DNA of 64,000 nt from Elgaria multicarinata webbii. Lineage: Eukaryota; Chordata; Lepidosauria; Squamata; Anguidae. The notes under the pieces were generated by a model, which was not told where the DNA came from, did no database searches, and saw only the letters and a list, made by a program, of their open reading frames with translations. The position numbers were made by a program, and so were the translations under genes. This document shows, in pieces, positions 49,549-61,949 of the stretch; the first letter of the stretch is position 1, and each line of letters begins with the position of its first letter. Location of the stretch: assembly GCF_023053635.1 (NCBI RefSeq), contig NC_086182.1, forward strand, positions 37,180,001 to 37,244,000, given 5' to 3'.

Positions 49549-51230
49549 GTTTGGGCTTTCTGCTCTTCTCACGGCTGCTTTGGATCCCATCCGGCAAGTG
49601 CCGCTGCGTTTGCACCTGGGAAGAGAAGGAGGTGCAAAGCTTTTGAGGTGCCCCAGAAGTGCTGAGCTTGGCTGGTCTGTAGGCAAAGAGAAACAAAGGC
49701 TCAGTGTTTCCAGTGCTGCTTGACGCGCCTGTGGCAGCCCAGCCCAGCCAGGAAGTGCAGAAGCGCACGGTAGCTGCATGTGGCCCGTCAGGAAGAGTGC
49801 GCGGCTGCCGACCGCTGGGCGTCTCGTGGGGCCTTTCTGTGAGGGCTGGAATGAGGAGGGCAGAACCGGCTGGTCCTAGGACCACATGAGGGTTCAGCAG
49901 GCTCAGTCCTCTGAGGCTAATGCAAGCCCTGCCTCAGTTTCCCCAAGTCAGCCTGCGGGCCCTGCCAAGTACTGAGTATTAGCCAGTTTGCCCCTTATAG
50001 CTCCCATCAGCCCTCAAAGCCCTTGAGCTGTGCTCCAACTTACAGTAAGGGGTTTATTAACGAATAACTGTGGATTGAAGAAGGCAGAAGGGAACACACT
50101 TCCAAGGGCAAGGCGGAAGGGCGAAGCGCAGGGGCGCCTACCTCCTCCTGGGCCTGAGCCCTTCCCAGGACCTCTCTGGGGCTCCCTTGAAACCCTGTGA
50201 CAGTGGGGACCTCCTTTCCAGAGCCCCCTCTGGGCCCTAGCACTCCACTGGTGAGCCTACAGGCCCCTCTCCCCAAGAAGAAGAAGAAGAAGATGATGAA
50301 GGAGAAGGAGAACGCTCTGCAAGCTAGGTGGGCCAGGCTAGTGCAAGGGCTAGCTGCTGCCATAAGATGTGGAGATGGCCATGGACTGCTGAAAGGGCAC
50401 TTAGAGAAATACATGGAGGAGGAGGAGGAGGAGGAGGAGGAGGCAGCGGCTGTGCAGGGCTACTAATTAAGGGGGCCAACAGCAGGGAGGGATCGCTCTC
50501 TCACACCCCACTTATGGGCTTCCGACTGGGGCATCTGAATGGCCAGTGTAGGGCCAGATGGCCGCCGGTCTGATTCAGCTGCAGGATTCTTTTAATGCCC
50601 CCCTTACAGCACTGTGGCTGCAGCGGACCTTAGAGCTGATACTCCCCAGCCCTGCTGATTCTGCCTTCCGGGACAAACCGAGGGAGAACAGGCCGAGATG
50701 CAACAGTCCAGTTCTGTCAGATCTGCTTCCTGCTTTTGTGGGGCAGGTGCAGCTCTCTCTTCTCCCCTCCCCCCAGCCTGGCTCAGAGAGGAACGTGTCG
50801 AGCCATCCTCCTTGCTGCTGCATGTTGAGGCCTGGCGCCAGTGGCATGCGCCCTGCAGCTGTGGAGGAGCTGTGCATGCGCTGGGGGAGGGGGAGTCGCA
50901 GGCCCCTGTGGTGCACAAGGCACCCTGGGATGCAGCCTCGTTTCATCCACCCGCCTGCTTCTAGACCTTGAGCTTTTGCATCATTACCGAATAGCCACAA
51001 TCACTCTCCCCACGTCCCAGGAAGGGTTAAGGCCCTGCAGGGTCAGTGGTGCTGCGACTCCTGGAAAAGATGCCCGTCTGTCTGTATTCCTCTCTCCCTG
51101 GCCACCGACACAAAAGGCTGCTGCTGCTGCCGCCGCCGCCACCAGGTTCTCCCTGCCTGGGGTGCTCCTATGTCTGTGCCCATTCAATTAGAAACCTTGC
51201 ATGGCTGTGTGCTAGAACAGTTGGTCATGG
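49549..51230. other. CD3E upstream flank
   Basis: No further coding exon seen. It contains a (GAA)n-like stretch near 50274-50293 and a (GGA)n run near 50416-50442. The CD3E promoter should lie in the first few hundred bases; no TATA box is obvious. Confidence 0.5.
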
Positions 51231-51884
51231 GACCGACCGGAGGGGAGGCGACCCTCCATTTAATCCTCAGGACCTGGGAGATTTGAGTGTTGTTGAAGTG
51301 AATAGAAACAGTGACCACAGTGCTATCAAGTTCAATTTATATGCAAGTGGAAAATTGCCAAAGAAGTCCAACACACTCACATTTTACTTCAAAAGTGGAA
51401 ACATCTCTAACATGAGGGGACTGGTCAAACAGAAGTTGAAAGGGAAGTCAAGAGGGTCAAACTGAGTAACCACTGAGCAACAGATCCGACCCTCTTGACT
51501 CTCCCTTTCAACTTCCGTTTTACCCTCAATTCTGACAATCTCTCCGGAATGCTCGGTGGTTACTCAAAACCACACTAATTGGGAGGCTCAGCGAAGAATG
51601 TAGACCTCAGGCCAGGAAAGGTACCACAAAGTCACCAGCATGGCTAATCAGCAGCGTCCAGGAAGGTACTAGAGAAAAGGAGGGGAAGGAGATTGTAGCA
51701 GAGGAGCTGAATGCATTCTTTCCGCCTGTCTTCACCCAGTTGAAATTTAAGATGTCTCGCTGGCTATTATTTTAATGTATTAGTTTTTATATGTTTTAAT
51801 CAGTTTTATGTATTTTATAATATTTTGTATTCTGTGTTGTTCCCCACCTCGATCCAGAGGGAGAGGCGGGTAATGAATAATAAT

Positions 51885-51887
51885 TAC

Positions 51888-51933
<46 letters not shown>

Positions 51934-51975
51934 GTTATTATTATTCCAAGTAATAAATAAATAAATAAATTATTA
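51885..51975. repeat. (TTA)n and (AATA)n microsatellite seeded by a LINE tail
   Basis: Long (ATT)n run with small interruptions, then (AATA)n, immediately after a LINE 3' end. Confidence 0.9.
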
Positions 51976-52807
51976 TTAGGTGTAGGGGCAACGCCTGCTG
52001 TGCCTGAACTGATCTATTCAGGAGGGGAGTCCGAGGAACAGAAGCAAATAGTGGTGACAAGAAATGATGTTCCAGACCTTGTGGACAAACTGAAAGCCAA
52101 CCAGCCAACCACTGGGTGCAGATGGGATCTCCATCCGAGAGTTCTTAAAGAACTTAGATGTAACTCGGTTTGCTGCTGACACCGGTAACACGTAGATGAA
52201 GATATCTCTGCTAAGCTGAACTGCTTCCAGAGCTTGACCAGCCTATTTGTGGGAACTTCCCTTCAATTCTAAGAACACAGCCTATTACTCATCGTTCTCT
52301 CATAACATGTACACACAACTAGCCACATCTGTTACTGATCGCTTCCAGTCAGCCTATACAGATAGTTAGGGATAGCACTCCTATGAAGTTAAAGGAAGCC
52401 AGATTCCAGCTGGACATCAGGAAAAACTTCCTGACTGTTAGAGCAGTACGACAATGGAATCAGTGACCTAGGGAGGTTGTGGCCTCTCCCACACTAGAGG
52501 CCTTCAAGAGGCAGCTGGACAAGCATCTTTCAGGGATACTTTAGGGTGGATTCCTGCATTGAGCAGGGGGTTGGACTCAATGGCCTTATAGGCCCCTTCC
52601 AACTCTGCTATTCTATGAGTCTATGAAAAGCAATGAACCCTTATCAACAATACATACTATGTTCATACTGTGTGACAGGGGTAATCCAGCTGACATTGTT
52701 TACTCAGGCTCCCAAAAGGCTTTCAACAAAGTCCCCTCACCAATGACTCATGAGCGAATGTAGTAGGCATGGAATAAACGGAGAGGTTCTCTTATGGATC
52801 CGTAACT

Positions 52808-52945
52808 ACCGTATTTCTTCAATTCTAAGACGCACTTTTTCCCCCATATACACATCTCTAAAAATGGGGTGCGTCTTAGAATCGTGTGTGTGTCTTAGGG
52901 TTTTTTCCTGTTGGTGGTACTGAAATTAGTGTGTGTCTTACAATC
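52808..52945. mobile_element. Short MITE-like element
   Basis: Starts ACCGTATTTCTTCAATTCTA and AGACGCACTTTTTCCCC, with the inverse text GGGGTGCGTCTTAGAATCG a few dozen bases on. This is the form of a small non-autonomous DNA transposon family widespread in reptiles. It lies among CR1 pieces. Confidence 0.55.
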
Positions 52946-54739
52946 GATGGCGTGTAGTTAAAGAACTGAAAGAAAATGATATAAATAGACAGTTCTCATA
53001 ATGCGTATGTGTGGAAACAACATCAGTCTCCCAAGGCTTTGCGTAGGGACCAGTGCTTTTTAAATAGTTTGCAAATGATCTGGAGTTACAACATCTGGAA
53101 TGGTTTAGCTTAGAAAAATGGTGGCAGAGGTGTACAGATTTATGCACGGCATAGAGAAAGTTGCAGGGTGACATTGTTCCCCCTCTCTCAAAATACTAGA
53201 CCCTAGTGGGGTCATATTGGGGGGGGATTCAGGACAGATAAAAGGAAGGACTTCTTCGCATAGCACATAGTCAGACTTTGGAGTTCACTTCCACAAGATG
53301 TAGTGATGGCTAACAATTTGGATGGCTTTAATAGCAATGGCTACTAGTCCTAATGGCTGTATGCTCACTCCAGTATCAGAGGCAGTATAGCTATGTACCT
53401 CACTTGCTGGGGAACATGGTGTTGGACTCATGTCCTGCTTGTGGGTTTTCCATGGGCAGCTGGTTGGTCATTGTGTGAACAGAATGCTGGACTAGATGGA
53501 CCCTTGGTCTGATCCAGCATGGCTCTTCTTATGGTGTTAGGGGTGAACAGTGAGGTGGTCAGGTTTGCTGATGACATAAAATTATTTAGGGTCCAAAATA
53601 ATCTTTCCAAATTGGGGGAATGGGCATCAAAATAGCAAATTCACTTCACTTCTCTATGAGCAACTATAACTTGATGCACATGGAGCAAAAAATCCCAATC
53701 ATGTTTACACTGATGATGTCTGACTTGGCGGTGACTGACTAAGAAAGGGAATCTCAGGGTTGTGGTGGACCCAATGTGTGGCTCCATGAAAACGTGGACC
53801 CAATGTGTGGCAAGTTCCATGATAGGATTTATTAGGAAAGTTATTAAAAATAAAATGGCCAGTATCAATGGTCATATACAAACCTACGATGTGAGCACAC
53901 TTGGAACACTGTACAATTCTAGTCATTGCATTTCAAAAAGGATATTTTGGAGCTGGAAAAAGTGCAGAAAAGAGCAAATAAAATGACCAAGGGGCTGGAA
54001 CAATTCTCCTGTGAGAAAAAAGTTTAGGGTTCTTTAGCTCAGGGTAAAAGGGAACATGACAGATATAAAAGTATGCTAAAAAGCAATGAGGTAAGCAAAG
54101 GAGGTGTTTTATTTCACAAACATGAACGGTACAAAATTATGCCTGGTGTGGAGAAAGTGGAAAGGGAGATGTTTTTCTCACTCCCTCATAATACTAGAAC
54201 TCAATGGGGTCCGATTGGTGAGAGATTCAGGACAGACTAAAAGCTCCATCCCACGTCCCTGCTTCCCTCGGATTATCCCCGTAGCGCTAAGCTTTCGCGG
54301 TGGTGGTTGTTTTTGCTACCGGGCGACAGCGATCCTTTGCATACCAGGAAGTGAGTTTAAGGGGGGAAATGTAAAACATCATTAAAAAAATCAACGGATG
54401 ACTCAATTCAATTCAAATTTGGTATGCTTAAACCTCTCCCTAATATCTATTACTGTGCCAATTTTGGGGTCTTTATCTTTAAATCTTACGCAGATGTAAG
54501 CATTTCTTTAAAATCCTGCTCCTGCGCCCCAGCTCGGAAGATACACTCCGTGATTGCACAGTATAACGCTGGCGTGATAAAGCTCTAAGGAAGGACTTCT
54601 TCACACAGCACAAAGTAGGGGATTCGCTGGCCCAAAATGTCACGATGTTGAAAAGGGGACGGGGCACATTCATGGAGGAGGAGACGGCTATCCATGGCTA
54701 CTAGTCCTCATGGCTATCTCTTACCTCCCCGGTATTGGG

Positions 54740-56110
54740 GGCGACAAGCCTCTCAGTAGCTGCATGGGGGGGGGGGGGCGGCGAGGGCTGGCGCTCCCGT
54801 CCTGCTTGCGGGCCTCCCCTTGGGGCCTCTGGCTGGCCAGTGCGCGAGCAGAAGGCTGGCTTCGGTGCAGCCCCCCCTCGCCCCTTGGCCTGATGCCGCT
54901 GCAGCAGGGCTCTTCCGCGGAGAGGGCTTCGGTAGCCCCCCCCCCGACTCCTCTCAGGCAGCCCCACACCTCGGGCGTCAGGACAGGGGCTGCTCCCGGC
55001 CGGCGGGGAGGGGGGCAGGCGTCGCCCCACAGCTGGCCCTGGGCGGGCGAGGCGGGAGGGCCCAAGCGGGGCGAGTGTTCCCAGGCCGCCTCGCTGGCTC
55101 GGCCCGTGGGAGGAGAGCAGGGGAGGGCGGGAGCGCAGTCGGGCCCAGCGCCCGGCAGGCTCCACCTCGCTCATTCCAGCGCCAGCCGAGCACCTGAGGG
55201 GAGCGGCGGCCGGGGCTCTGCTGCGGCCCGCTCTCACGGCTGCCCCCGCCCGGCCATGGCCGCCTGCGCGCTGCTGCCGCTGCTAGGTGAAGAACACCGC
55301 CGCCCCCCGGCAGGCAAGCAGGCGGGCGGGCGGCAGGGCTGCTGGAGCCCCGCGGGGCGGGGGAGGGGGCGCAGCCGGGCGGCGCGCCAGGGAAGGAGCG
55401 CAGGCCGGGCTGGCCCCTGGGCTCGAGAGGCGCGCCGAGCCCGGCGTGGCCAGCTCGGCTCCCGCTGGCCTGGCGCCGGAGCGAGAGGGGCCCTGTGGGG
55501 GCGGGGGGAGCAGGAGTGGCGCGCGGCGGGCTTCCGCGGCTGCGCTTGGAGCGCTCCTGCGCGGCCTCGACGGGCGCCAGCGGCCCTTCGCTGCGCCTGC
55601 CCCTCTCGGGGCGGCTTTGCCAAGGGGAGGGCGAGGCCCTGCTTCCCTGGGAGGTCGCGACCGCCCCCGCCGCCCCCCGCCAGGCCTCGACCCCTCTCCC
55701 CGCCCGCGGGACCAATGACCCCGCGAAGAGGGCTTCGCGGCTGCCGCCTGGCTCGGCGCCCTTCGCCGTCCCCCGGGCCGCGGCGGGGCAGGGCTCGCCC
55801 GAGCGCCGCCCTTGCATCACGCAGGCCGGCGGGGCGCCGCCGCTTTGGACGCGGGCCGCCTGTTGTGCAACCGTACCCGGATGCAGCACGCACGGCCTCG
55901 CTCTCCTCCTGCGCGCCCCGACGTGAGTCACCTCCGCCGGGCTCAGCAGAACCGAGAGTCGCCTCCGCTAAGCAGCTTTCGTCCCGGACAGGCGCGGCCG
56001 TGCCTCCGGGGGGCGGCGGGGGAGGCGGGCCAAGCGAGGCAGCTCGAGGGGCAACACACTCCCGGGGGGCGGCGGATGCTGCCCAGCTTCTGCCGCGCCC
56101 AGGATTATAG
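54740..56110. promoter_or_regulatory. MPZL2: MPZL2 CpG-island promoter
   Basis: CpG-dense block from about 500 bases upstream of the MPZL2 ATG into intron 1. Long frames on both strands here are compositional. No TATA box seen. Confidence 0.7.
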
Positions 56111-56584
56111 AAAGCTAATCCCTGCCCCCTCCCCCGAATTCTGCCTTAGCCCCCGTGTGTCTCCTCCAGATGCTTTCGCGAGGCGGGGGCCTCCCAAAGG
56201 ACCTGGGTCTCTCTGGGTCTGGGGAGGAGAGACAACTTCCGGGCGAAGTACAATGTGTTGGTTATCACCTTTAAAGCCCTACGTGGTTTGGGTCCAGGCT
56301 ACCTGCGGGATCGCCGTCTCCGTACAATCTGCCCGGCACACTCAGGTCCTCTGGGAAGAATCTACTTCAGTCAACCAAAACTCGATTGACAACTGTTACC
56401 CAGAGGACCTCCTCTTCTGCTGCTCCCAGACTGTGGAATGGCCTGCTAGAGGAAATTTGTCAACTTGACGGTCTTTTAGAATTTTAATATGTATTTTATA
56501 TCATGTTTTTATACTGTTTGTTTTATACTTTGAATGGTTTTAGTTTTTGTGGCGCTTCGGCTGCTGGGCGGTATAAAAATGCAA

Positions 56585-56628
<44 letters not shown>

Positions 56629-59335
56629 CGGCAGGGGCATATTTGACTCTGGAGGTGCCTGCCTCCTGGGCTGCCTGCCCTGTCTGGAGGAGCAGCCTCG
56701 CTTCGTTTCCCACCTGCCTGCCACCCAGCAAGGAGGAGGCCAAAGCTCCTGTGCTTCAGTATGACCCAGGGGCCCGTTTCCTCGAGGGTCCCTTCAGGAG
56801 CGGAAGCCAGAATGTCCTCCAGCCAGCTTCTGGGATGGTTGTGCAGCCTGGGCCAGGCCATGAGGAGCAGCCCTGAGGGCAGAGCCTCCTCTCTAGTTCC
56901 GGAGGTCAGCATTGCCAAGCTAGTCCGTTGCCACTGGGGCTTCTTCCTTGCTGCCTGCAATGTTTTCTTTATTCTGCTTGTTTTCTTCCAGTGCTCTGGC
57001 CTGTGGTGGCTGTGGAAATTTTCACCCCCGGATCCCTGGAAGCTCTGAATGGGACGGACGTGCGCTTGAAATGCACCTTCCGCAGCCATTCCCCCATCGG
57101 GCGGAAGCTGACAGTGTCCTGGAACTTCCAGTCTCAGACAAAGGGCACGATGGAGACGGTGAATCCTGCTCTGCCTTTCGGTGCCCTGTGGCACAGCCTC
57201 TCCCCAAGGGCAGAGGCCTGGTGGCTTTGCACTTGGGCCCCGCTTAACCTCTCCACACCCACGATCCACTCACAGCCATGCCTGAACAAGCAGCCTGCCC
57301 CCCACCCCCTGGGAAGCAAGGGGGAGTGGGTGACCCCTTGTTCTGTGCCATGAGTCCTCAGAGCCCTATCACACCGGACGAGCAGGGGCTTGTAAGCAGC
57401 TGAGCCTGGCCTGGCCTGGCCAGCTCCCTCCCGGAAGGGAGGCATCCAAAACTCTGAAGACATCGTGGAAATAGCTTGCATTGCAGTCCCCTCTCTGATC
57501 ACGGCTCTGCAGTCTGAAGAGCTGACATCCATGCGCTGACAACCTCCTGAGGATGTGAGAAAGATGCCTTGCGCCAAGTCAGACCCAGCCTGGTCCATCT
57601 AGCCCAATATTGTCGACACTGACTGGCAGCAGCTCCCTGGGGTTTCAGGCAGGAGATTTCCCAGTCCTGCCTGGGATCAGACCTGGGGCCTTCTGCGTGC
57701 AAAGCGCGGGCTCTTCTGCCACTGAGCTGCGGCCCCTCCCGCTGAGGCCTTACAACTGCCCCTTCCCCTTGGGATCGGCTTCATCAAGGACAATCCATCT
57801 CTGATGGCAGGGCTGGCCCAGGAGTTTCTGTGGCCCCCATGCATGGCTCAAATGGTGCCCCTCTCGCCCCAGCCAGGGCAGCTGGCATGTAAACACCAGT
57901 TCCTGCCTTCTTCCGCAGCCCCTGTGCACTGCCTGAAGCAGATCGTTCTGCCCTTCTTGCATGGCAGGGCTGGCCTCGACAGGTGGCGAATCCCACCTGC
58001 CCCCAGCCATTTCCTTCCCTCACAGAACCACGTCCTGTGGCCTCCAGAGATATTCAGTCTCAAAATCTCCTGTGGGGAGTGGGGTGGGGGCGCACGAACA
58101 GAGAAATGACGGACGGAGCAGGAAACGAGTGCCGTGTATGACCACCAGTAGCGGGAACCTGAGTCTGGCTTCTCTCTGCCCCTCCCAGGTGTTCTACTAC
58201 AACGAGCAGGCCTACCCGCCAAGCACAGGCCGCTTCGCGGACCGGGTCATGTGGGATGGTGATGCCCACCGGAGTGACGCCTCCATCGTGATTGGGAACG
58301 TGCGCCCCAGTGACAACGGGACCTTCCAGTGCCACGTGAAGAACCCACCAGATGTGGATGGTGCCGCTGGCGAGATCCAGCTGAGCGTTGTGCTGAAAGG
58401 TTTGTGAGCTGAGGAGGGGGACGGCGGGGAGTCTGCTGAACTGAGAGGGCTCTGGGGGGGCAGGGGCTTTCTGCACCCCTCATGCCTTCCATTTCTGCAC
58501 AGTGTCCTTCTCGGAGATCCATATCTTGGCTCTGGCCATCGGCACCGCCTGTCTCCTGATGATCCTGGTCGTGGTCGTGGTCGTGGTCTGCCGCCATCGG
58601 CGGAGGATACGGGAAGACAAGAAAACGGAGATGGTGGAGACGGAGCTGTAAGTGTCTGCAGCGGGCGTTACCAAAGCTGGCAAGAGGAAACCTGCCCGGC
58701 TCTGGAGGAGCCACCTCGGAGCACCCTGGGAACAGGGCCAGTGGATGCAGGAAGCACTTCAGAAGAGATGAAGAGGACGTGGTTTTGGGGGGGCGGCAGC
58801 ATTTGTGAAAGCTGCAGTGAGGAACCAGGAATGCCTGCATCCTGTGGCGCTTGGGTGGGTGCCAAAGGGCAGGGTTGTGACAGGGAGGAGGTTAAAGCCA
58901 AGCACAGGAGGTCGAGAGTGTCAGCTCAGGGACAGCGCTGGCTCCCAGGAGAGTAGCGCATCTGCCGCTCTGTGGCACATCTGCCATGGGACTAACTCAG
59001 AATCACGACTCCCACAGTGCTGCGCTGAGTACACCAGGGCTGTGGCTTCGGCTAGACCCAGGAAGGGAGGAGCAAGGACAGGTGCCGGAGCCAAAACCCA
59101 CCTAGCGGCGGCCCAGGGCTCCGCTGTCTGCTAGGATGGGGGGGGGGGAGCCTTCCTGCTGCCCCATAGTCCCTTCCAAGCCCAGGATGGACTCTCCCAT
59201 GTTGCGCCCCAGGGCTGCTTCACTGGTGCTCTGACTGCTGCTTTTGTTGCCTTTAATCTCAGCCCCGAGAAGAAGATGCTGAAGGAGGTCCAGGAGGAGG
59301 AGGAGGAGATGCCCCCGCCAGGAGAGGAGGCCTGA
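55256..59335 (+). CDS. MPZL2: Myelin protein zero-like 2 (epithelial V-like antigen 1)
   Basis: Homophilic adhesion molecule of epithelia, thymus and inner ear; type I membrane protein with one V-type Ig domain. Coding exons 55256-55286, 56992-57158, 58189-58399, 58503-58647 and 59263-59335 give 208 aa (human 215). The leader MAACALLPLLVLWPVVA is followed by VEIFTPGSLEALNGTDVRLK and the Ig tryptophan in TVSWNF. The second Ig half runs from VFYYNEQAYPPSTGRF to DNGTFQCHVKNPPDVDG. The membrane exon begins VSFSEIHILALAIG and continues into a run of valines, then CRHRRR. The tail ends in a Glu-rich stretch and MPPPGEEA, unlike the human tail. A possible 3' UTR intron runs from 59344 to 59966 (GTAGGT donor, CTCCTCCCAG acceptor). 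Confidence 0.95.
56240..56630 (+). mobile_element. L2-like LINE 3' end with (AAT)n
   Basis: Encodes remnants such as VITFKALRGLGPGYL, then the tail ATGGTTTTAGTTTTTGTG, GGGCGGTATAAAAATGCAAT and an (ATA)n run at about 56587-56627. 5'-truncated copy in MPZL2 intron 1. Confidence 0.8.
57560..57745 (-). mobile_element. tRNA-derived SINE, antisense
   Basis: Reverse complement of the SINE type at 27.7 kb: AAGTCAGACCCAGCCTGGTC, CAGCAGCTCCCTGGGGTTTC and CACTGAGCTGCGG from the tRNA-like head. It lies in MPZL2 intron 2. Confidence 0.75.
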
Positions 59336-59496
59336 GGGGCCCGGTAGGTGTCCTGGGTTTCCTACCTGCTTTCTGCAGAGGGCTTTTCTGTCACCAAGGG
59401 ATGTGGTGGTGGTGGTGGGGAATCCAGTGTGGGTGCTGTGCAGGGAGCCAGCTCAGATGTTGCCTGGCTACCTGAGTGGAAGGAGTAGGGAAGGAA

Positions 59497-59726
59497 GCTC
59501 CAGTGTGGTGTAGTGGCTAAGGTGTTGGACTGGAAGTCGAGAGATCTGGGTTCTAGTCCCCACTTGGCCATGGAAACCCACTGAATGTCTTTGGGCTGGT
59601 CACAGACTCTCAGCCCAACCTACCTCACAGGGTGGTTGTTGTGAGGATAAAATGGAGAAGAGGATTATGTACACCGCCTTGGGTTCGTTGAAGGAAAAAA
59701 GGTGGGCTGTAAATGTAATAAATAAG
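59497..59726 (+). mobile_element. tRNA-derived SINE, second type
   Basis: Head CAGTGTGGTGTAGTGGCTAA with box B-like GGGTTCTAGTCCCC. The body has CATGGAAACCCACTGAATG, CCCAACCTACCTCACAGGG, GTGAGGATAAAATGG and CACCGCCTTGGGTTCGTTG, and the tail GTAATAAATAA. Nearly full length and well preserved, so fairly young. This type is common in squamates. Confidence 0.85.
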
Positions 59727-60204
59727 GCTGATTCCCCACATCCCCGCCCCCAGCCTAAAGGCCTCAGGAGGTCCGTCCATCTCAGAGGTATTCAGACTAT
59801 GGCTCTCCCTCCTCCCAGACACTCTGTTGCTGCAGCCTGGTGGCTCCTCTGAGCAGCGCTGCTCTTGCTGCCGCATTCTGGGCAATCACCAGTCCATGCA
59901 TTGCTTTCCAGCTTAGCAAGGGCCCGAGGGATGACCGCCCTGCCTGCATGTCTTTTCTCCTCCCAGGTCCACTGCGCCCACCCACCCCCAGTGCCATCGA
60001 TGCCATGGGAGCTCAAGGCTGGTTCTTCAGAGTTCTGGATCCGAGACGGCAGGTGACACGAGGCTTCGACGGGCCACCATTGACCTTCCAAGGCCCTTTT
60101 GGCTGTAGCCCTGGGGGGCAGGGGTGGGAAGGCCGCTGGAGAAACGGAGCCCCTGGCGTGCAAAAGGAAGCAAGAAACCTGGCCAGGTTCTTACATGGAC
60201 ACAT

Positions 60205-60393
60205 GTAAGCAGTGCGACGGTGGAATCAGTTACCTAGGGAGGTTGTGGGCTCTCCCACACTGGAGGCATTCAAGAGGCAGCTGGACAAGCATCTGTCAGG
60301 AATGCTTTAGGGTGGATTCCTGCATTGAGCAGGGGGTTGGACTAGATGGCCTTGTAGGCCCCTTCCAACTCTGCTATTCTATGATTATATGAC
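60205..60393 (+). mobile_element. CR1 LINE 3' end in the MPZL2 3' UTR
   Basis: AGCAGTGCGACGGTGGAATC, TTCAAGAGGCAGCTGGACAA, GCAGGGGGTTGGACTAGATG and CTATTCTATGATTATATG. Sense-oriented truncated copy. Confidence 0.85.
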
Positions 60394-61343
60394 ATGGGGG
60401 TGGGGATTGCAGAGGGGCTCCTTTATTGTTGCTTCTGGCCCTTAAAATAACCACAGCACTTCTAGAACACTGGATAAGAGACGCCTCCAGCAAATGCCAT
60501 GCAAAGTAAACAGGGGGGCAATCCTGCAAATGCTGCCAAGAAAGGGAGGCTGAGCTGGACAGGCTCTTCCTGGAAGCAGGGCCTGTTGTTGCCAGAGACA
60601 GAGTCCTGGAGCTGCAAGGGCCACTCCCTCCTCTCCGGGCCCTCCGGCCAGTCTTCCTTTTCAAAGGGGTAGGTGAGGCTACAGGGCCTTCCAACACGTG
60701 GCCTCCTTTGCAGCCATGACGAAGTTGCTCTTCCACCAGCACAAATACAGCGGTGCCTTCCCCAGTTTCAGAGGAACTCAACCCTTCTGCCCAAACAATT
60801 ATGTAAGAACTTCCCCCTCCACACACACACAGAGCTGAATTTTCTGGAAGCCTTCTGTGTTGCTCAGCATCAAAGTCCTTAGTGCTCCAAATGGGGGATT
60901 TATGACCAGTATGTGGAGCAGCTCCAGTATCTGCAGGAGCACTCAGTATTTTGACAACTGGAAGGAACTTGGGGGGCGGGGCGGGGAGAGGAAGGTTCCT
61001 GGCTTGCAGCATTTCTGGGCCTTTTACCAGCTGCCCCTCATTTGTCTGCCTAGTTCCCCATTTCCAACCCCCCTCCTCCAACAGGATCAGTACAATGGTG
61101 CGGGAGGGCCTTGCTAGCCGAGCTTGCTCAGAGCACTGGGCCCGGAGCACCCAGAGCAGCTGGCAGGGCAGCACCCCCACTGGAAGCACCTCTTTATTTT
61201 TGTATTAGCACTCAAAAGCTGCTTTCACTGCCTTTCATTGACCCAAAACCCCATGGGTCACACGTGACATCACATCTGTAGAGTCTCAAACTTACTATTA
61301 TACTGTAATTTATTTTTAAGAGTCTTGTTAACATTTGTATGCA

Positions 61344-61367
61344 AATAAACTTGAGTTTTGTAATAAA
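61344..61367 (+). terminator. MPZL2: MPZL2 poly(A) signals
   Basis: Two AATAAA hexamers 12 bases apart (61344-61349 and 61362-61367), about 2 kb after the stop codon. Confidence 0.65.
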
Positions 61368-61949
61368 AATGGTCCTAAAGACTAACAAATTTATTCCAGC
61401 ACAAGCTAGTAAAACTAGAAAACTTCAGGGTTAAAAACAAACGGACTTTGAACTGGCTTCATGAAAAGCACCACGGGGGTGAAGGGTGCAACTCCTGCTG
61501 CAGCCCCCACCCAAGATCCGGAATCGAGGAATGGCGGGTGGGGAAAGGGAGGGACTGGAGGCCCCTTAGGAAGTGGGCTGTGAGCCCAAACCGCAGGAAG
61601 TTGGGGGGGGGGTGAGGGCTGGAACTGTGGGTGAGCCCAGGGAAGTCCAGCCTGCCTAGTTATTGTTAAGCAGCGATGGGGAAGCTCTGGAATCCTGCCC
61701 CCCCTCCCGCCAACCACCCCCACAAAGCACTGAGGCCCCTCCCTTCCCTGAGACAAGGAGAGGGGGGCAGGCTCTGCAGGGAGCCCCCCTTCTAGATGCT
61801 CCTGGTGCATGAAAGCGGAGGGGGGGGGAGAGGAGGCACCAACAGAAATATTTAGAAAACTAAATTTCTCTAGTGCGCATCCTCTGTGAAATGGCCTTTC
61901 CCCCTTCTGGCCTGACGTCGAAAGACCGGCAAGACGAACGGGCCCGTTT

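Larger units (their letters stand above)
51240..54720 (+). mobile_element. Graveyard of CR1 LINE fragments
   Basis: Several overlapping or nested CR1 pieces in sense orientation. An endonuclease end (NSDHSAIKFNL) and pre-RT text lie at 51.29-51.72 kb, and the RT start near 52.07-52.15 kb (text like VDKLKAN). Complete 3' ends lie at 52.40-52.63 and 53.33-53.53 kb, RT remnants near 52.68-53.10 and 53.54-53.65 kb, and an ORF2 C-terminal remnant near 53.9-54.1 kb. A LINE tail with AGAGGCGGGTAATGAATAAT plus (TTA)n and (AATA)n occupies 51.76-51.98 kb. All pieces are broken; no active copy. Confidence 0.8.
59336..61380 (+). other. MPZL2: MPZL2 3' untranslated region
   Basis: From the stop codon to two close AATAAA signals at 61344-61349 and 61362-61367. 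No coding exon of another gene is visible. It contains the SINE at 59.5 kb and a CR1 end at 60.2 kb, so part of the mature UTR is probably repeat-derived. Confidence 0.65.

Noticed and set aside
54710-56110. 466-codon plus-strand frame at MPZL2
   Set aside because: The real first exon is only 31 bases and lies in the same region; the long frame is low-complexity Gly/Arg/Ala text in a CpG island.
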